Part shown: positions 45,812 to 55,300 of the stretch, one piece after another
How positions within the stretch are numbered: the first letter of the stretch is position 1
Layout of the letters: each line of letters begins with the position of its first letter
From: DASVBE01 sp963770375
Lineage (GTDB): Bacteria > Actinomycetota > Actinomycetes > Streptosporangiales > Streptosporangiaceae
Length of the DNA stretch: 64,000 nucleotides
Assembly (NCBI GenBank): GCA_963770375.1
Contig: CAVYPM010000022.1
Location: 1 to 64,000, forward strand
Reading direction: 5' to 3'
Made by a program: the position numbers and the translations under genes
Notes under the pieces: generated by a model
Told to the model about the DNA's origin: nothing
The model's database searches: none
Seen by the model: only the letters and a program-made list of their open reading frames with translations

Positions 45812-46918
45812 CTACCTTTCCTGTCGGCCGGGATCGCCGTGATCCGGGCCTGGCCCCTGCCGCACGGTAAACGCCTGCTCGCTGTGCCAGGCCAGGCGGA
45901 CCCGGGAGCCGCGCAGCCCGCCCGGCTCAGCCGGGGCCGTCTCATTCTGCCGGGCGACCACCAGCTGGCCGCCGCGGTCCAGGTCAACCACGTACCGCGT
46001 CAGCACGCCGACGTAGCTGACGTCCTGCACCTGGCCGGCCTCCACGGTGGCACCCTCGGGTGCCGCCTCCTCACCAGTCAGCAGCCGGATCTTCTCCGGC
46101 CGCACGGTGATCTGCCTGCCGTCCCGCTCGATCAGGTTCGAGATGCCGATGAACCCGGCCACGAACGCGGTCGCGGGCCGCTCGTACACCTCGAGCGGCG
46201 CGCCGACCTGCTCGATCTGGCCCTGGTTGAGCACCGCGATCCGGTCGCTCATCGACAGGGCTTCTTCCTGGTCGTGGGTCACGTACACGAACGTGATGCC
46301 CACTTCGCGCTGCACGTGCTGCAGCTCGAGCTGCATTTCCTGGCGCAGCTTGAGGTCCAGCGCGCCGAGCGGCTCGTCGAGCAGCAGCAGCTGCGGCTGG
46401 TTCACGATGGCCCGGGCCAGCGCGACCCGCTGCCGCTGGCCGCCGGACAGCTGCGCGGGCTTGCGGTCGCCGAGCCCGCCGAGCCGGACCATTTCCAGCG
46501 CCTGGCCGGCCTTCTCCCGGCGCTCGGCCCTGGGCACCCGCTTGACCCGCAGCCCGTACTCGATGTTCTGCGCCACGGTCATGTGCGGGAACAGCGCGTA
46601 GTCCTGGAACACGGTGTTCACGTTGCGCGCGTACGGCGGTACCGAGGTCACGTCCCGGCCGCCCAGCTCGAGCCGCCCGCCGTCGGGATGCTCGAACCCG
46701 GCGATCAGCCGCAGCAGTGTGGTCTTGCCGGACCCGGACGGGCCGAGCAGGGTGAAGAACTCCCCTGCCTCGATGTCCAGGTCGACGCCGTCCAGCGCGG
46801 TTACCGGGCCGTACCGCTTGCGCATGCCGGACACGCGGACAGCCGGCGCGGCCGCGGCCCCGCTGCCCGCCGCGGCCGGCCGCGAGGCGGCGGGATTCGC
46901 GATCATTCGGCTCGTCAT
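45812..46918 (-). CDS. ABC transporter ATP-binding protein, PotA-like (copy 3)
   Basis: 368 residues from MTSRMIANPAASRPAAAGSG. Walker A GPSGSGKTTLLRLIAGFEHP, VFQDYALFPHMTV, LSGGQRQRVALARAI, LLLDEPLGALDLKLRQEMQL and THDQEEALSMSDR. The C-terminal domain includes ITVRPEKIRLLTGEEAAPEG. The start at 46918 is chosen because the longer frame enters non-conserved sequence on the other side of the promoter gap. First gene of the complete second importer operon; less similar to copies 1 and 2 than these are to each other. Confidence 0.93.
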   Translation of the reverse strand: MTSRMIANPAASRPAAAGSGAAAAPAVRVSGMRKRYGPVTALDGVDLDIEAGEFFTLLGPSGSGKTTLLRLIAGFEHPDGGRLELGGRDVTSVPPYARNVNTVFQDYALFPHMTVAQNIEYGLRVKRVPRAERREKAGQALEMVRLGGLGDRKPAQLSGGQRQRVALARAIVNQPQLLLLDEPLGALDLKLRQEMQLELQHVQREVGITFVYVTHDQEEALSMSDRIAVLNQGQIEQVGAPLEVYERPATAFVAGFIGISNLIERDGRQITVRPEKIRLLTGEEAAPEGATVEAGQVQDVSYVGVLTRYVVDLDRGGQLVVARQNETAPAEPGGLRGSRVRLAWHSEQAFTVRQGPGPDHGDPGRQER

Positions 46919-47054
46919 ATCATGCTCGGCGCTAGCCCGCAATCGCCGGGAACCGCCTGGCCATCGCGGCTTTTCGCGGCGCTCCCCGCTCCCTGGTTCC
47001 TGCTGCGGCACTATTGTCCGCAGGAGCCATCCGGCAGCAAAGGAGCGAACCGCC

Positions 47055-47564
47055 ATGGCCGGGAAGCATCCGGATGATTCGCACCGTGCTCCGGGCACCA
47101 GCAGCGTCAGCGACGTCCGGCTGCTGGCCGCCCAGCTGTTCAACGAGACCTGGCGGCTGATGGGCCTGCCCGACCACAGCCAGGACGACATCAGCCGCAT
47201 GATCGGCGCGGCGCACGCGTCCCGGTTTCACTGGTCCCAGGTCCCCGGGCACACCCCGGCGCACCTGGCCCGCGGCGACTGGCTGATCTCCCGGGTGTAC
47301 GCCGAGCTCGGGCGGGCCGAGCCGGCCCTGTACCACGCCCGCCTGGTGCTGGGCACCTGCCAGGAGAACGGCATCGGCGACTGGGACCTGGCCTTCGCTT
47401 ACGAGGCCCTGGCCCGGGCGCACGCCGTGGCCGGCGAGCGCGGCCGCGCCCGCGAGTACACCGACCAGGCGCTGGCCGCGGCCAAGGACATCGCCCAGGA
47501 CCCGGACCGCGAGCTGCTGCTCGGCGACCTGGAGACGATCCCCGGCCAGCGCCGCTACTGGTAG
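47055..47564 (+). CDS. Conserved TPR-like helical protein
   Basis: 169 residues, all helical in appearance. LLAAQLFNETWRLMGLPDHS and DDISRMIGAAHASRFHWSQV are followed by TPR-like units DWLISRVYAELGRAEPALYH, LAFAYEALARAHAVAGERGR and AREYTDQALAAAKDI. AGGAG lies ten bases before the ATG. Probably a protein-interaction module in the cytoplasm; no partner can be named. Confidence 0.75.
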   Translation: MAGKHPDDSHRAPGTSSVSDVRLLAAQLFNETWRLMGLPDHSQDDISRMIGAAHASRFHWSQVPGHTPAHLARGDWLISRVYAELGRAEPALYHARLVLGTCQENGIGDWDLAFAYEALARAHAVAGERGRAREYTDQALAAAKDIAQDPDRELLLGDLETIPGQRRYW

Positions 47565-47608
47565 GCCGGTCAGGCTCGCAGCCTGCCCCGTTCTCAGGAA
47601 ATACAGCC

Positions 47609-47639
47609 TTAAGGATTACGGTGCCGGGGGCGCGGGCCC
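47609..47639. repeat. 31-bp dispersed repeat, copy B (inverted)
   Basis: Reverse complement of the element at 12954-12984 with one mismatch (A/C). Here it lies between two convergent genes, 45 bp after one stop and 8 bp before the other, so it may serve as a two-way terminator or be a small repetitive element. Confidence 0.6.
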
Positions 47640-47647
47640 ACCGTCAC

Positions 47648-48121
47648 TTACCCCGCCAGCGCGCGGGCGATCAGCGCGGGCCGGTCTATCCCGGCCAGGT
47701 CCAGCGCCCGCGGCACGCTGCCGACCCGGGCGTTGAGCAGGCCGACCAGCACGTGCCGCGGCTCGATCCGGTTCGCCGGACCGCCGCGGGCCGCGGCCAC
47801 CGCCCGGTGCAGCACCCACTTGGCCGAGGCGCCGAGCCGTGGCTTGCGCCCGGGGAAGTAGGACGACCTCGGCATCCGCCCGGCGGCCAGCCGCACCCCC
47901 ACCAGGGCCAGCGACCGCTCGACGTCGGCGGCCAGCGCCAGCTGCACCGCTGTGTGGTCGAGGCCGGCCTCGGCCAGCAGGTCCCGGGCCTGGCCGCCCT
48001 GCGGCGCGGTCAGGGCCAGCAGCATGTGCTCCGCCTCGACCGACGGTGACTGATCGGCCACCGCCTCGGCCTGCGCCAGCCGCAGCACGACCCGCACAAA
48101 CCCGCCGTCGGTCCGCATCAT
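47648..48121 (-). CDS. Clp N-terminal-domain protein (Clp_N repeats without ATPase)
   Basis: 157 residues with two Clp_N-type repeats: VVLRLAQAEAVADQSPSVEA then HMLLALTAPQGGQARDLLAE, and AKWVLHRAVAAARG then RIEPRHVLVGLLNARVGSVP. There is no AAA+ ATPase part. Such proteins may act as adaptors or decoys for Clp chaperones. The start overlaps the stop of the HTH gene (ATGA at 48118-48121), so the two work as a pair. Confidence 0.85.
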   Translation of the reverse strand: MMRTDGGFVRVVLRLAQAEAVADQSPSVEAEHMLLALTAPQGGQARDLLAEAGLDHTAVQLALAADVERSLALVGVRLAAGRMPRSSYFPGRKPRLGASAKWVLHRAVAAARGGPANRIEPRHVLVGLLNARVGSVPRALDLAGIDRPALIARALAG

Positions 48122-48351
48122 GGCTTCCTCCTCGGGGACACTCCGGCCGCGGCCAGGCGGTGGCTGTGCTTCTTGTGCACGGCCTGGCGGGTGACGCCGA
48201 GGGCCTCGGCGACCTCGGACCAGCTCCAGCCGGTCCCGATGGCCTGCTCGACGGCCGCGTCCTCGAGCCGGTCGGCCAGCCGGCGCAGGGCGACGACCGC
48301 GGCCAGCCCGTCCCCCGGGTCGCCGGTCTCCTGAACCTCGATCTGCGGCAT
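48118..48351 (-). CDS. Small HTH DNA-binding protein
   Basis: 77 residues: AAVVALRRLADRLEDAAVEQ, then a HTH at TGWSWSEVAEALGVTRQAVH with KKHSHRLAAAG as the tail. The ATG lies 6 bases after a -10 box, so the mRNA is probably leaderless. Palindromes cover its promoter, which suggests self-control. Partner of the Clp_N protein; such HTH-Clp_N pairs are known in actinobacteria, but the job is not established here. Confidence 0.85.
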   Translation of the reverse strand: MPQIEVQETGDPGDGLAAVVALRRLADRLEDAAVEQAIGTGWSWSEVAEALGVTRQAVHKKHSHRLAAAGVSPRRKP

Positions 48352-48389
48352 AGTGGCAACTTAAGTTGACACTTCGAATTTGTCAACTT
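48352..48389 (-). promoter_or_regulatory. Promoter with overlapping palindromes before the HTH-Clp_N pair
   Basis: On the minus strand TTGACA, a 17-base spacer, TAAGTT, then GCCACT and the ATG: a textbook housekeeping promoter with transcription expected at or near the A of ATG. It is overlaid by AAGTTGACA-N9-TGTCAACTT (48363-48389) and CAACTTAAGTTG (48357-48368), good binding sites for the HTH protein itself. Confidence 0.75.
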
Positions 48390-48410
48390 TGGTTGCGCCA
48401 GGCAGGCCGC

Positions 48411-49172
48411 CTAGATGGCGCCGATGCGCAGGGCGTAGGAGACCGCGTGGGTGCGGTTGCGCAGCTGCAGCCGCGTGGTCAGGTCCTGCAGGATCTTCTT
48501 GATGGTCCGCTCGGAGTACCGCAGCCGGGCCGCGATCTGCGCCGTGTCCTGCCCGTCGGCGAGCAGCCGGAGCACGTCGATCTCGCGCTCGGACAGGCCG
48601 CCAGGGCCCGGCCCGGCGCCGGCGGCCGCGGCGGGCTCGTGCCGGGTCAGCCGGGCCTCCTCGACCAGCCAGCGGGCCACCGTGGACGGCAGGATGGCCC
48701 GGCCCGCATGGCTGGCCAGCACCGCCTGGGCGACGAGCTCAGCAGTGACCCCGCGCCAGGGCAGGATGCTGACCACGCCGCAGCTGATCAGCGGGCCCAG
48801 CAGGGCCTCCCGGATCGGGTCGGCCACCAGGACGACGCACTGGGCCTCGTGGCCGGCCTGCCCGGCCAGGCTGGTCAGCTCGGCCAGCATGCCGCCGCTC
48901 AGCGTCGTGGCCAGCGCCAGGATCACGTCGCCCCGGTGCGGCGGCAGCACGTGCCGCACGCCCAGCTCCGGCCGGACCCTCAGCTGCGCGATGATCGGGG
49001 CCGCCGCGGCCGGGTCATCGGTGACCACGCCCACGCCGACCGGATCGGCCGCCCGCCGGATGTTCACCGGCGCCGGCCGCAACGCTTCTCTTACCGCCGT
49101 CACTACGCTCCCCGTTAGCCCGTCCGCGGCCGGCCCCCCAGCCGTCAGCGCGGTCCCGCCGTTCGCACGCAT
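48411..49172 (-). CDS. LuxR-family transcriptional regulator
   Basis: 253 residues. The N-terminal half is receiver-like but degenerate (PVGVGVVTDDPAAAAPIIAQ, VVLVADPIREALLGPLISC). The C-terminal HTH is LSEREIDVLRLLADGQDTAQ, then ARLRYSERTIKKILQDLTTR. The start at 49172 is preferred because the longer frame overlaps the upstream regulator out of frame. Similar to helix-turn-helix regulators with SSD domains in streptomycetes. Targets unknown. Confidence 0.82.
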   Translation of the reverse strand: MRANGGTALTAGGPAADGLTGSVVTAVREALRPAPVNIRRAADPVGVGVVTDDPAAAAPIIAQLRVRPELGVRHVLPPHRGDVILALATTLSGGMLAELTSLAGQAGHEAQCVVLVADPIREALLGPLISCGVVSILPWRGVTAELVAQAVLASHAGRAILPSTVARWLVEEARLTRHEPAAAAGAGPGPGGLSEREIDVLRLLADGQDTAQIAARLRYSERTIKKILQDLTTRLQLRNRTHAVSYALRIGAI

Positions 49173-49246
49173 CCCCGGTGAGAATCGGCGCTTGCCCGTG
49201 ATGTGCGATATACAACCTCGTACTACGTACCGGGCGCGGTCTGAGT

Positions 49247-50325
49247 TCACGCGGCCGCCGCCCTTCGCCCGGGCGGCGTCGTTGCGGCTGGTCCCGCGGC
49301 CGGGGCGGCCAGCCGGAACGCGCGGCGGTAGGCGGTCGGGGTGGTCGCCACCCGCCGGGCGAAATGCTCGCGCAACGCGGCCGCGGTGCTGAAGCCGCTG
49401 CGCACCGCGACCTGCTCGACCGGCAGGCCGGTGCGCTCCAGCAGCTGGCGGGCGGCCAGCACCCGCTGGTCCAGCAGCCACTGCGCGGGCGTGGTGCCGG
49501 TCTCCTCGCGGAACCGCCGGGCGAACGTCCGGGTGGACACGCCCGCCTGGCGGGCCAGCACGGCCACGCTCAGGTCCGCGCCGAGGTTCTCCAGGGCCCA
49601 GGCCCGGGTGGCGGCCAGGCCCGGGCTTCCGCTGGCGCCGCTGGCCGTGCTCACGGGATGGCGGATGAACTGCGCCTGGCCGCCGTCCCGGTGCGGCGCG
49701 ACCACGGTCCGCCGGGCCAGCCGCGCGGCCAGGTCCGCGCCGTAGTCCCGGCGGATCACGTGCAGGCACAGGTCGAGCCCGGCGGCCACGCCGGCGCTGG
49801 TCAGGATCTGCCCCTCGTCCACGTAGAGCACGGCCGGGTCGACGGTCACCGCGGGGAACTGCCGGGCCAGGGCGGCCGCCCAGCCCCAGTGCGTGGCGGC
49901 CCGGCGGCCGTCCAGCAGGCCGGCGTAGGCCAGCACGAACGCGCCGGTGCAGACAGACATGATCCGGGCGCCGCGGGCGGCGGCGGCGCGCAGCGCGGCC
50001 AGCACGGAGCCGGGCGGGCGGTCAAGGATCTCGGTGCCAGGGACCACGATCGTGTCTGCGGTCCCGAGCAGGCTAAGGCCGCCGCCGGCGACGATGTCGA
50101 GCCCGGTCGAGCTGGTCAGCGGGCCGGGCTCGGGCCGGCCACCGCGTAGCTGTACCAGGGGTGGCCGCAGTGGCCGAACAGGTGGGTGGGCGCGGCGAGG
50201 TCGAGAAGGATCACGCCGGGCAGGGCCAGGGTCACGACCCGGTGCGGCGCGGGCGGTGCGGGCGGGAGCGCGGTGCCGCCCGGTTCCGCGGGCGCGGCGG
50301 GCGGCCAGGGCCAGGTTGGTGGCAC
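49247..50325 (-). CDS. GlxA-family AraC-type regulator (DJ-1/PfpI plus HTH_18); one frameshift
   Basis: About 360 residues. The N-terminal DJ-1-like domain begins VVTLALPGVILLDLAAPTH; the elbow is SVCTGAFVLAYAGLLDGRRA. The C-terminal AraC HTH has LSVAVLARQAGVSTRTFARR and VEQVAVRSGFSTAAALREHF. The frame changes at about 50131: one missing base (ccgagc for ccggagc) joins YAVAG to PGPLTSSTGLDIVA. GTG at 50325 is the likely start. It is divergent from another DJ-1-family gene, which it may control. Confidence 0.83.
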
Positions 50326-50391
50326 GAATCCGATGATAGTTGTCTTTCCTGCCACTGTCTGGCCCGGCTGGCGGGCGCGAGGATGGCTGCC

Positions 50392-51030
50392 ATGACCGAC
50401 ACCAACGGCGCCCGGGCGCCGCTTCCCGACGTTGACGTGCTGTTCTTCGACGGCTTCGACGAACTCGACTCGATCGGCCCGTGGGAGGTGCTGTCCGCGG
50501 CCGGTTTCCCGGTCCGGGCCGCGGGCTTCCCCGGCGAGGCCGGCACCGTGCGCGCCTCGAACGGGCTGCGGGTGGTAACCGACGGACCGCTCGGCGAGGC
50601 GCCGGGCCTGGTGATCGTGCCGGGCGGCGGCTACTGGGACCCGGGCGCCGGGGTGCGCCAGCAGATCACCGGCGGCGCGCTGCCCGCCCGCCTGGCCGCG
50701 CTGCACGCCGCGGGCACCGTGCTGGCCTCGGTGTGCACGGGCGCGATGCTGCTGTCCGCCGCGGGCCTGCTGCGGGACCGCCCGGCGGTCACCAACAAGC
50801 TGGCCCTCGGCCTGCTGGCCCGCGACGGCGCGCAGGTCCGCCAGGAGGCCAGGGTGGTCGACGACGGCGACATCATCACCGCGGGCGGCCCGATGGCCGG
50901 CGTCGACCTGGCCGTGCGCATCGTGGAGCGCTACCTGGGCCCGGACGCGGCGCTGGCCGCGGCGGGCCGCCTCGAGCACGAGCAGCGCGGCCCGGTCCTG
51001 GTCACCGCCCGCGCCCGGGCCGCCGTTTAG
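50392..51030 (+). CDS. DJ-1/PfpI-family protein
   Basis: 212 residues of class I glutamine-amidotransferase-like fold. It has DVLFFDGFDELDSIGPWEVL, LVIVPGGGYWDPGAG, the nucleophile elbow SVCTGAMLLSAAGLLRDRPA and AGGPMAGVDLAVRIVER. It is likely a hydrolase, glyoxalase-like or isocyanide-hydratase-like enzyme. It is divergent from a GlxA regulator whose own sensor domain has the same fold. Confidence 0.87.
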   Translation: MTDTNGARAPLPDVDVLFFDGFDELDSIGPWEVLSAAGFPVRAAGFPGEAGTVRASNGLRVVTDGPLGEAPGLVIVPGGGYWDPGAGVRQQITGGALPARLAALHAAGTVLASVCTGAMLLSAAGLLRDRPAVTNKLALGLLARDGAQVRQEARVVDDGDIITAGGPMAGVDLAVRIVERYLGPDAALAAAGRLEHEQRGPVLVTARARAAV

Positions 51031-51112
51031 CGGCGGGTCAGCCTCCCGGCGGCCGGGAGCGGCCGGCCCGGCACGAGTACAGAGCCGTCCGGGCCCGCGG
51101 GAGAATCGGGTT

Positions 51113-51604
51113 ATGGACGTCGCGGACACCTTCGGGTTCCTGCTCGGGGCCTGGCGGGTGAGCCGGTCGATCGAGGACCGGCTGGCGGGGATGACCGGAT
51201 CCTTCGAGGGGTCAGCGCTGCTGGTGATCCCGCCGGAGTGGCAGGCGCGCGGTGTGTGGGCGCGCTACGACGAGACCGGCACCCTGCAGTTCGGCGGTCA
51301 CAGCGGCCCGGCCAGCCGGACGCTGGGCTACATGCGGCGCTTCGACGGCACGGTAGCGGTGTTCTTCCCCGACGGCCGCCCCTACATCGACCTCGACCTG
51401 CGGACCGGGTCCTGCGAACGGGATCACCCGTGCCGCGAGGACACGTACCACCTCACGTTCACCGTCCACTCGCTGGACGAGTTCGAGGAGCACTGGGAGG
51501 TCCAGGGCCCGGACAAGAACTACCGGGCCATCACGACCCTCCGCCGCGAACCCCCCGACCCCCAGGGCCTATACCCATTAGCTGCCGGGGCCAGGATCGG
51601 GTAA
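51113..51604 (+). CDS. DUF6314 family protein
   Basis: 163 residues. FLLGAWRVSRSIEDRLAG at the N-terminus, FEGSALLVIPPEW, GYMRRFDGTVAVFFPDGRPY and FTVHSLDEFEEHWEVQGPDK, YRAITTLRR at the end: a lipocalin-like beta-barrel build. No known activity. It stands alone 60 bp before the tmRNA gene. Confidence 0.82.
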   Translation: MDVADTFGFLLGAWRVSRSIEDRLAGMTGSFEGSALLVIPPEWQARGVWARYDETGTLQFGGHSGPASRTLGYMRRFDGTVAVFFPDGRPYIDLDLRTGSCERDHPCREDTYHLTFTVHSLDEFEEHWEVQGPDKNYRAITTLRREPPDPQGLYPLAAGARIG

Positions 51605-51662
51605 CGTCGATCATGGCGGAACCGCCTGCTCCGGCAGCCGTTCCCGTCAGTACAACTCCATA

Positions 51663-52036
51663 GGGGGTGATCGGTTTCGACTTCGGTGGTCGATCCAGGG
51701 GAAGCGGGCCGAGGGTTGCGGTTGTGCCCTCGTTAATCCCGTGACCGCAAAATTCAAGTGCCAACTCAACGCGCACTAACGTCGCGCTCGCTGCCTAACA
51801 ACAGCTAGCCAGGACGTTTGTCAGCCCGGGAGTTCCTCCGGCCCGGTGCCTGGCATCAGCTAGGAGGATCAACTGTCCAGCCCGGTCACGGGGCTAGGCA
51901 GGACACCAAACAGTGACTGAGCCCGTCGGCGACTTGCCTGCGTGAACGCCGGGGCTGAGAAAAGCTAGTGCAGGCTGCGCCCGGAGAAGCCCTGGTGAAG
52001 TACCGAAGGACGCGGGTTCGATTCCCGCCACCTCCA
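51663..52036 (+). ncRNA. ssrA: Transfer-messenger RNA (tmRNA)
   Basis: One-piece tmRNA that frees stalled ribosomes with SmpB. The 5' end GGGGGTGATCGGTTTCGAC pairs with CACCTCC at 52029-52035; the T-arm is GGGTTCGATTCCCGCC. The CCA end is not encoded (ACGA follows). The tag frame within about 51759-51799 reads ANSTRTNVALAA then TAA, with the usual ALAA end for ClpXP. smpB lies 4 kb away on the other strand. Confidence 0.95.
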
Positions 52037-52047
52037 CGAAGGCGTTG

Positions 52048-52084
52048 GGCGGTCATGCTCGCAGAAAGCGCGAGCATGACCGCC
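52048..52084 (+). terminator. Terminator of ssrA
   Basis: A perfect 15-bp stem (GGCGGTCATGCTCGC and its complement) with a 7-base loop, starting 11 bases after the tmRNA end and followed by a T-richer stretch (ttcgccattctttg). Confidence 0.85.
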
Positions 52085-52123
52085 TTCGCCATTCTTTGCG
52101 CGGCTGGCGCCGCGCGGGCGGGG

Positions 52124-52309
52124 GCTTCGCCACCCGCACCCCCCAGCGGTGGCTGGCCTGGGTGCGGCCGACTGGCTCCGCACGGGCTGGGCTTCGCCAC
52201 CCCCAGCGGTGGCTGGCCTGGGTGCGGCCTGTGGCTCCGCACGGGCTGAGGCTTCGCCACCCCCAGCGGTGGCTGGCCTGGGTGCGGCCGTGGCTCCGCA
52301 CGGGGCCAG
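52124..52309. repeat. 60-bp tandem repeat (about three copies) downstream of ssrA
   Basis: CCCCAGCGGTGGCTGGCCTG recurs exactly at 52141, 52201 and 52261. Each unit also contains GGTGCGGCC, TGGCTCCGCACGGG and GGCTTCGCCAC with small changes. No reading frame of a known protein covers it. It fills the space between the tmRNA terminator and the penicillin-binding protein end and is a likely variable-number locus. Confidence 0.85.
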
Positions 52310-52325
52310 GCTCGCGGCGCGGGGG

Positions 52326-55300
52326 CTACGAAGCAGCCGGCAGGTTCTCCAGGAACGCCCGGGCCACCGGCGCAGCCGACGAGCTCGCCGACTTCGTCAG
52401 CTCCAGCACCGCGAACGCCACCCCGCCGCGGTACCCAACGAACCAGACCGCGCGCAGGCCGTTGTGCCCGGGACCCAGCGACACGTTGCCGACCTGCCCG
52501 AACACCGCCTGACCGCGCACGTTGGCGGACCGTGCCGCCCCGCTGGTCACCGTCTGCCGCATCAGCGACCGCAGCGACGTCAGCACCGTGGACGAGAACG
52601 GGTGGTTCGGGCCGGGCCCCGGCGACGGCGGGTTGGTCACCAGCACCGGCCGGTGCCAGCTCCCGGACTGCACCACGCCGGCCATCAGCGCCATCTGCAG
52701 CGGGCTGAGCGTCACCCGGCCCGCCCCGATCGTGTCCGCGGCCAGCTGCGGGACGCTGGCTGGCGCGGGCGCCGGCCCGGCGCTGGCCGGGACCGGCAGC
52801 TGCCAGGGCGCCCCGATGCCGAAGCTCTTCGCCGCGCTGGTCAGCTGGGCGCTGGTCAGCCGGAGCGACAGCGTGGCGAACGCGGTCGAGCAGCCCGCGG
52901 CGAAGTCCGTGCTGAACGCCGGCTCGGGGCCGAGCCCCCGCTGCCTCGGATGGTTGGTGAAGGTCCGCCCGCCGACCTCGCTCGTGGCCATGCACGGGAT
53001 CCGCGTGTTGACGTTGAAGCCGTCGCTGATCAGCGCGGCCGTGGAAACCAGGCTGAAGGCCTGGCCCGGCCGGTAGGCCCCGTTCAGCGGGCTGATCTCG
53101 GGCATCCGGTGGCCCTGGTGGGTCGCCACCGCGAGGATCCGGCCGGTCGAGGGGTCGATGGCGACCAGCGCCGCGGAACCGTGCAGCGACTTGACCGCCT
53201 GGGTGGCGGCGTCCTGCACGCCCGAGTCAATGGTGGTGCGGACCGGCTGCCCCGGGTGACCGGACCAGCGGGCCAGCACGGACATCTGGCGGCCGGCCGC
53301 GTTCTCCGCCACCACGCTGGTCGACGGCGTGCCGACCAGCGTGCGCTGGAAGGCCTGCTGCAGGCCGGACAGGCCGACCGTGGCGCCCGGCTGGTAGGAA
53401 ACCCCGTTGTTGCGGAGCACGGTCGCGGTCTCGGTGCCGACCCGCCCCACCACCGAGCTGGCCGTGCTGTCGAACAGCCGCAGCATGGCCCGCTTGATCT
53501 GCAGGCCGGGCACGTGCCTGAGCTGATGGCGCAGCCGGTGATACGCGTGCGGCGTGAACCGGGCCAGCTCGAAGAACTGCTTGGACGGCGCGGCCAGGAT
53601 GTCGCCGTAGACCTCGTTGACGTCCAGGCCGGTCACCGCGGCGAGCGCGGCCGCGGTCCGGTAGGGGCTCTTCAGGCTGGTGGGCATGACCCCGGCGACG
53701 AACACCCGGGTCCGCTTGGCCAGCGGCCGGCCGGCCGCGTCGAGCAGCGGGGCCCGCCGTGGGGTTGTGGTGACCACGGCCAGCCGGTATCCGGGCTTCA
53801 GCGCCGGGTTGATCACGCTCGGGCTCCACACGACCTTCCACGTCGAGTGGATCCGGCGCAGCGTGAACACGCCGTCGTAGCGCCACGGCGCGCCGCTGCG
53901 GCCCAGGTCGATCGCGGCGTGGAAGTGCGCCTCGCCGACGTCACCGTGCTGGGTGATGTGGCCCATCTGCAGCGTGATGTCGGCCGCGTCGAGCTGCCGG
54001 TAGGCGGTCCGCAGCTGGCTGGTGACCACGTCCGGGGCACCTGTGGTGTACGCGGCCGCCTCGCGGTAGTGGCCTTGCTCCCAGGCGAGCAGGAAGGACT
54101 GCACGGTCGGCTCGACCGACGGGTCCGGCGTGCTGGCCGTCACCAGCAGGTAGCCGAGCAGCCCGGCCAGCACGACGGTGATGACCGCCTTCTTCGGCGT
54201 CAGCCGCGGCCGCTTGGCGGCCGGCCGGGCCGTCGTGGCGGGCTTCTTGGCCGGCGGCAGGCGGCCCGCGGCCCGGCCGGGGCAGCAGGCGCGGCCGGTC
54301 CGCGCCGGCGCGGCCGGACCGGGCGGCGCGGCGGGCGGAGCGGCGGGTGGCCCGGCCGGGGCCGCAGGCGGCGCGACCGGCGGCCGCAGCGGGCCCGGCG
54401 GGCGCCAGCGCGGACGGCCCGGGGCTCGCCACGAGCTTGTCGCCGACCGGATGACCGGCTCGAGGACTGACTTCCGGCGGCGCCACTGAATGTGACCGGA
54501 TGACGGTTGGCGGCCCGCTGATCGGCGCCCCAGGCGGGATCTGGCTGATCGGCGGCTGCGCCGTCAGGGACCAGCCGCCCTGCGTGATCGCCCCGGTCAG
54601 CGGACCGGCCTGTGGCTGGCCCACCGCCGGGGCCAGCGAGTCCGGCCCGGCGCCCGGCACGCTGCCCGCCTGCGGGCCCTCCGCCCCCAGGTCATCAGCC
54701 CGCATCGGACCCGCGGCGCCCAGGCTGGCCGGGGATCGCGGGACCGCCGGCGCCCGGCCGGGCGGTGGCGCAGTCCAGCTGGACGGCACCGGCGGCGGCG
54801 CGCTCGTGCGTGGCCGGGCCGGCTCAAACGGCCCGCGCATGGCGTCATCCGCCAGCGGCGCTTCCACCGCGGGCGATGACTCCTCCGCCAGCGGCAACGC
54901 CCCGGCGGCAGGGACCAGGCCCCAGCTGGATGGCCCCCGGGCCGGCGTCCCCGGCTCGGTCGCGGCCGGCTGCCCAGGATCCGGCTGGCCTGCCCGGGGC
55001 GGGACCGGCGGCGACGGGTCGGCGGGCGGCGGGGCGGGCCAGGCGGAGGGGCTGCGGACGGGCTGCTCGGCGGGTGGTGTGGTGCCCTGCGGAGCCTGGC
55101 TGGCGGGCGGCTGGGCCGGGCCGGATGGCCCGGGGAACCACGGGGTGGGCTGCGGCGGGAGCCAGGCGCGCGGGGCGGTGGTCCCGGTGCTGCCGAAGGC
55201 GGCGGGCGGGCCGTCGAGGTGATCACCGCCGAACGGCGGCTGACCCGTGTCGTTACCCAGTGTGCCGTTGCCCAGCGTGCCGTTACCGGCCAGGCCGTTC

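Noticed and set aside
44441..47077. 878-residue rightward frame over the second importer
   Set aside because: Antisense shadow of the PotB, PotD and PotA genes.
51980..52036. tRNA gene suggested by GGTTCGATTCCCGCC
   Set aside because: This is the T-arm and acceptor end of tmRNA; there is no anticodon arm.
52124..52309. CRISPR array
   Set aside because: The 60-bp units are directly joined with no unique spacers, and no cas gene is present.
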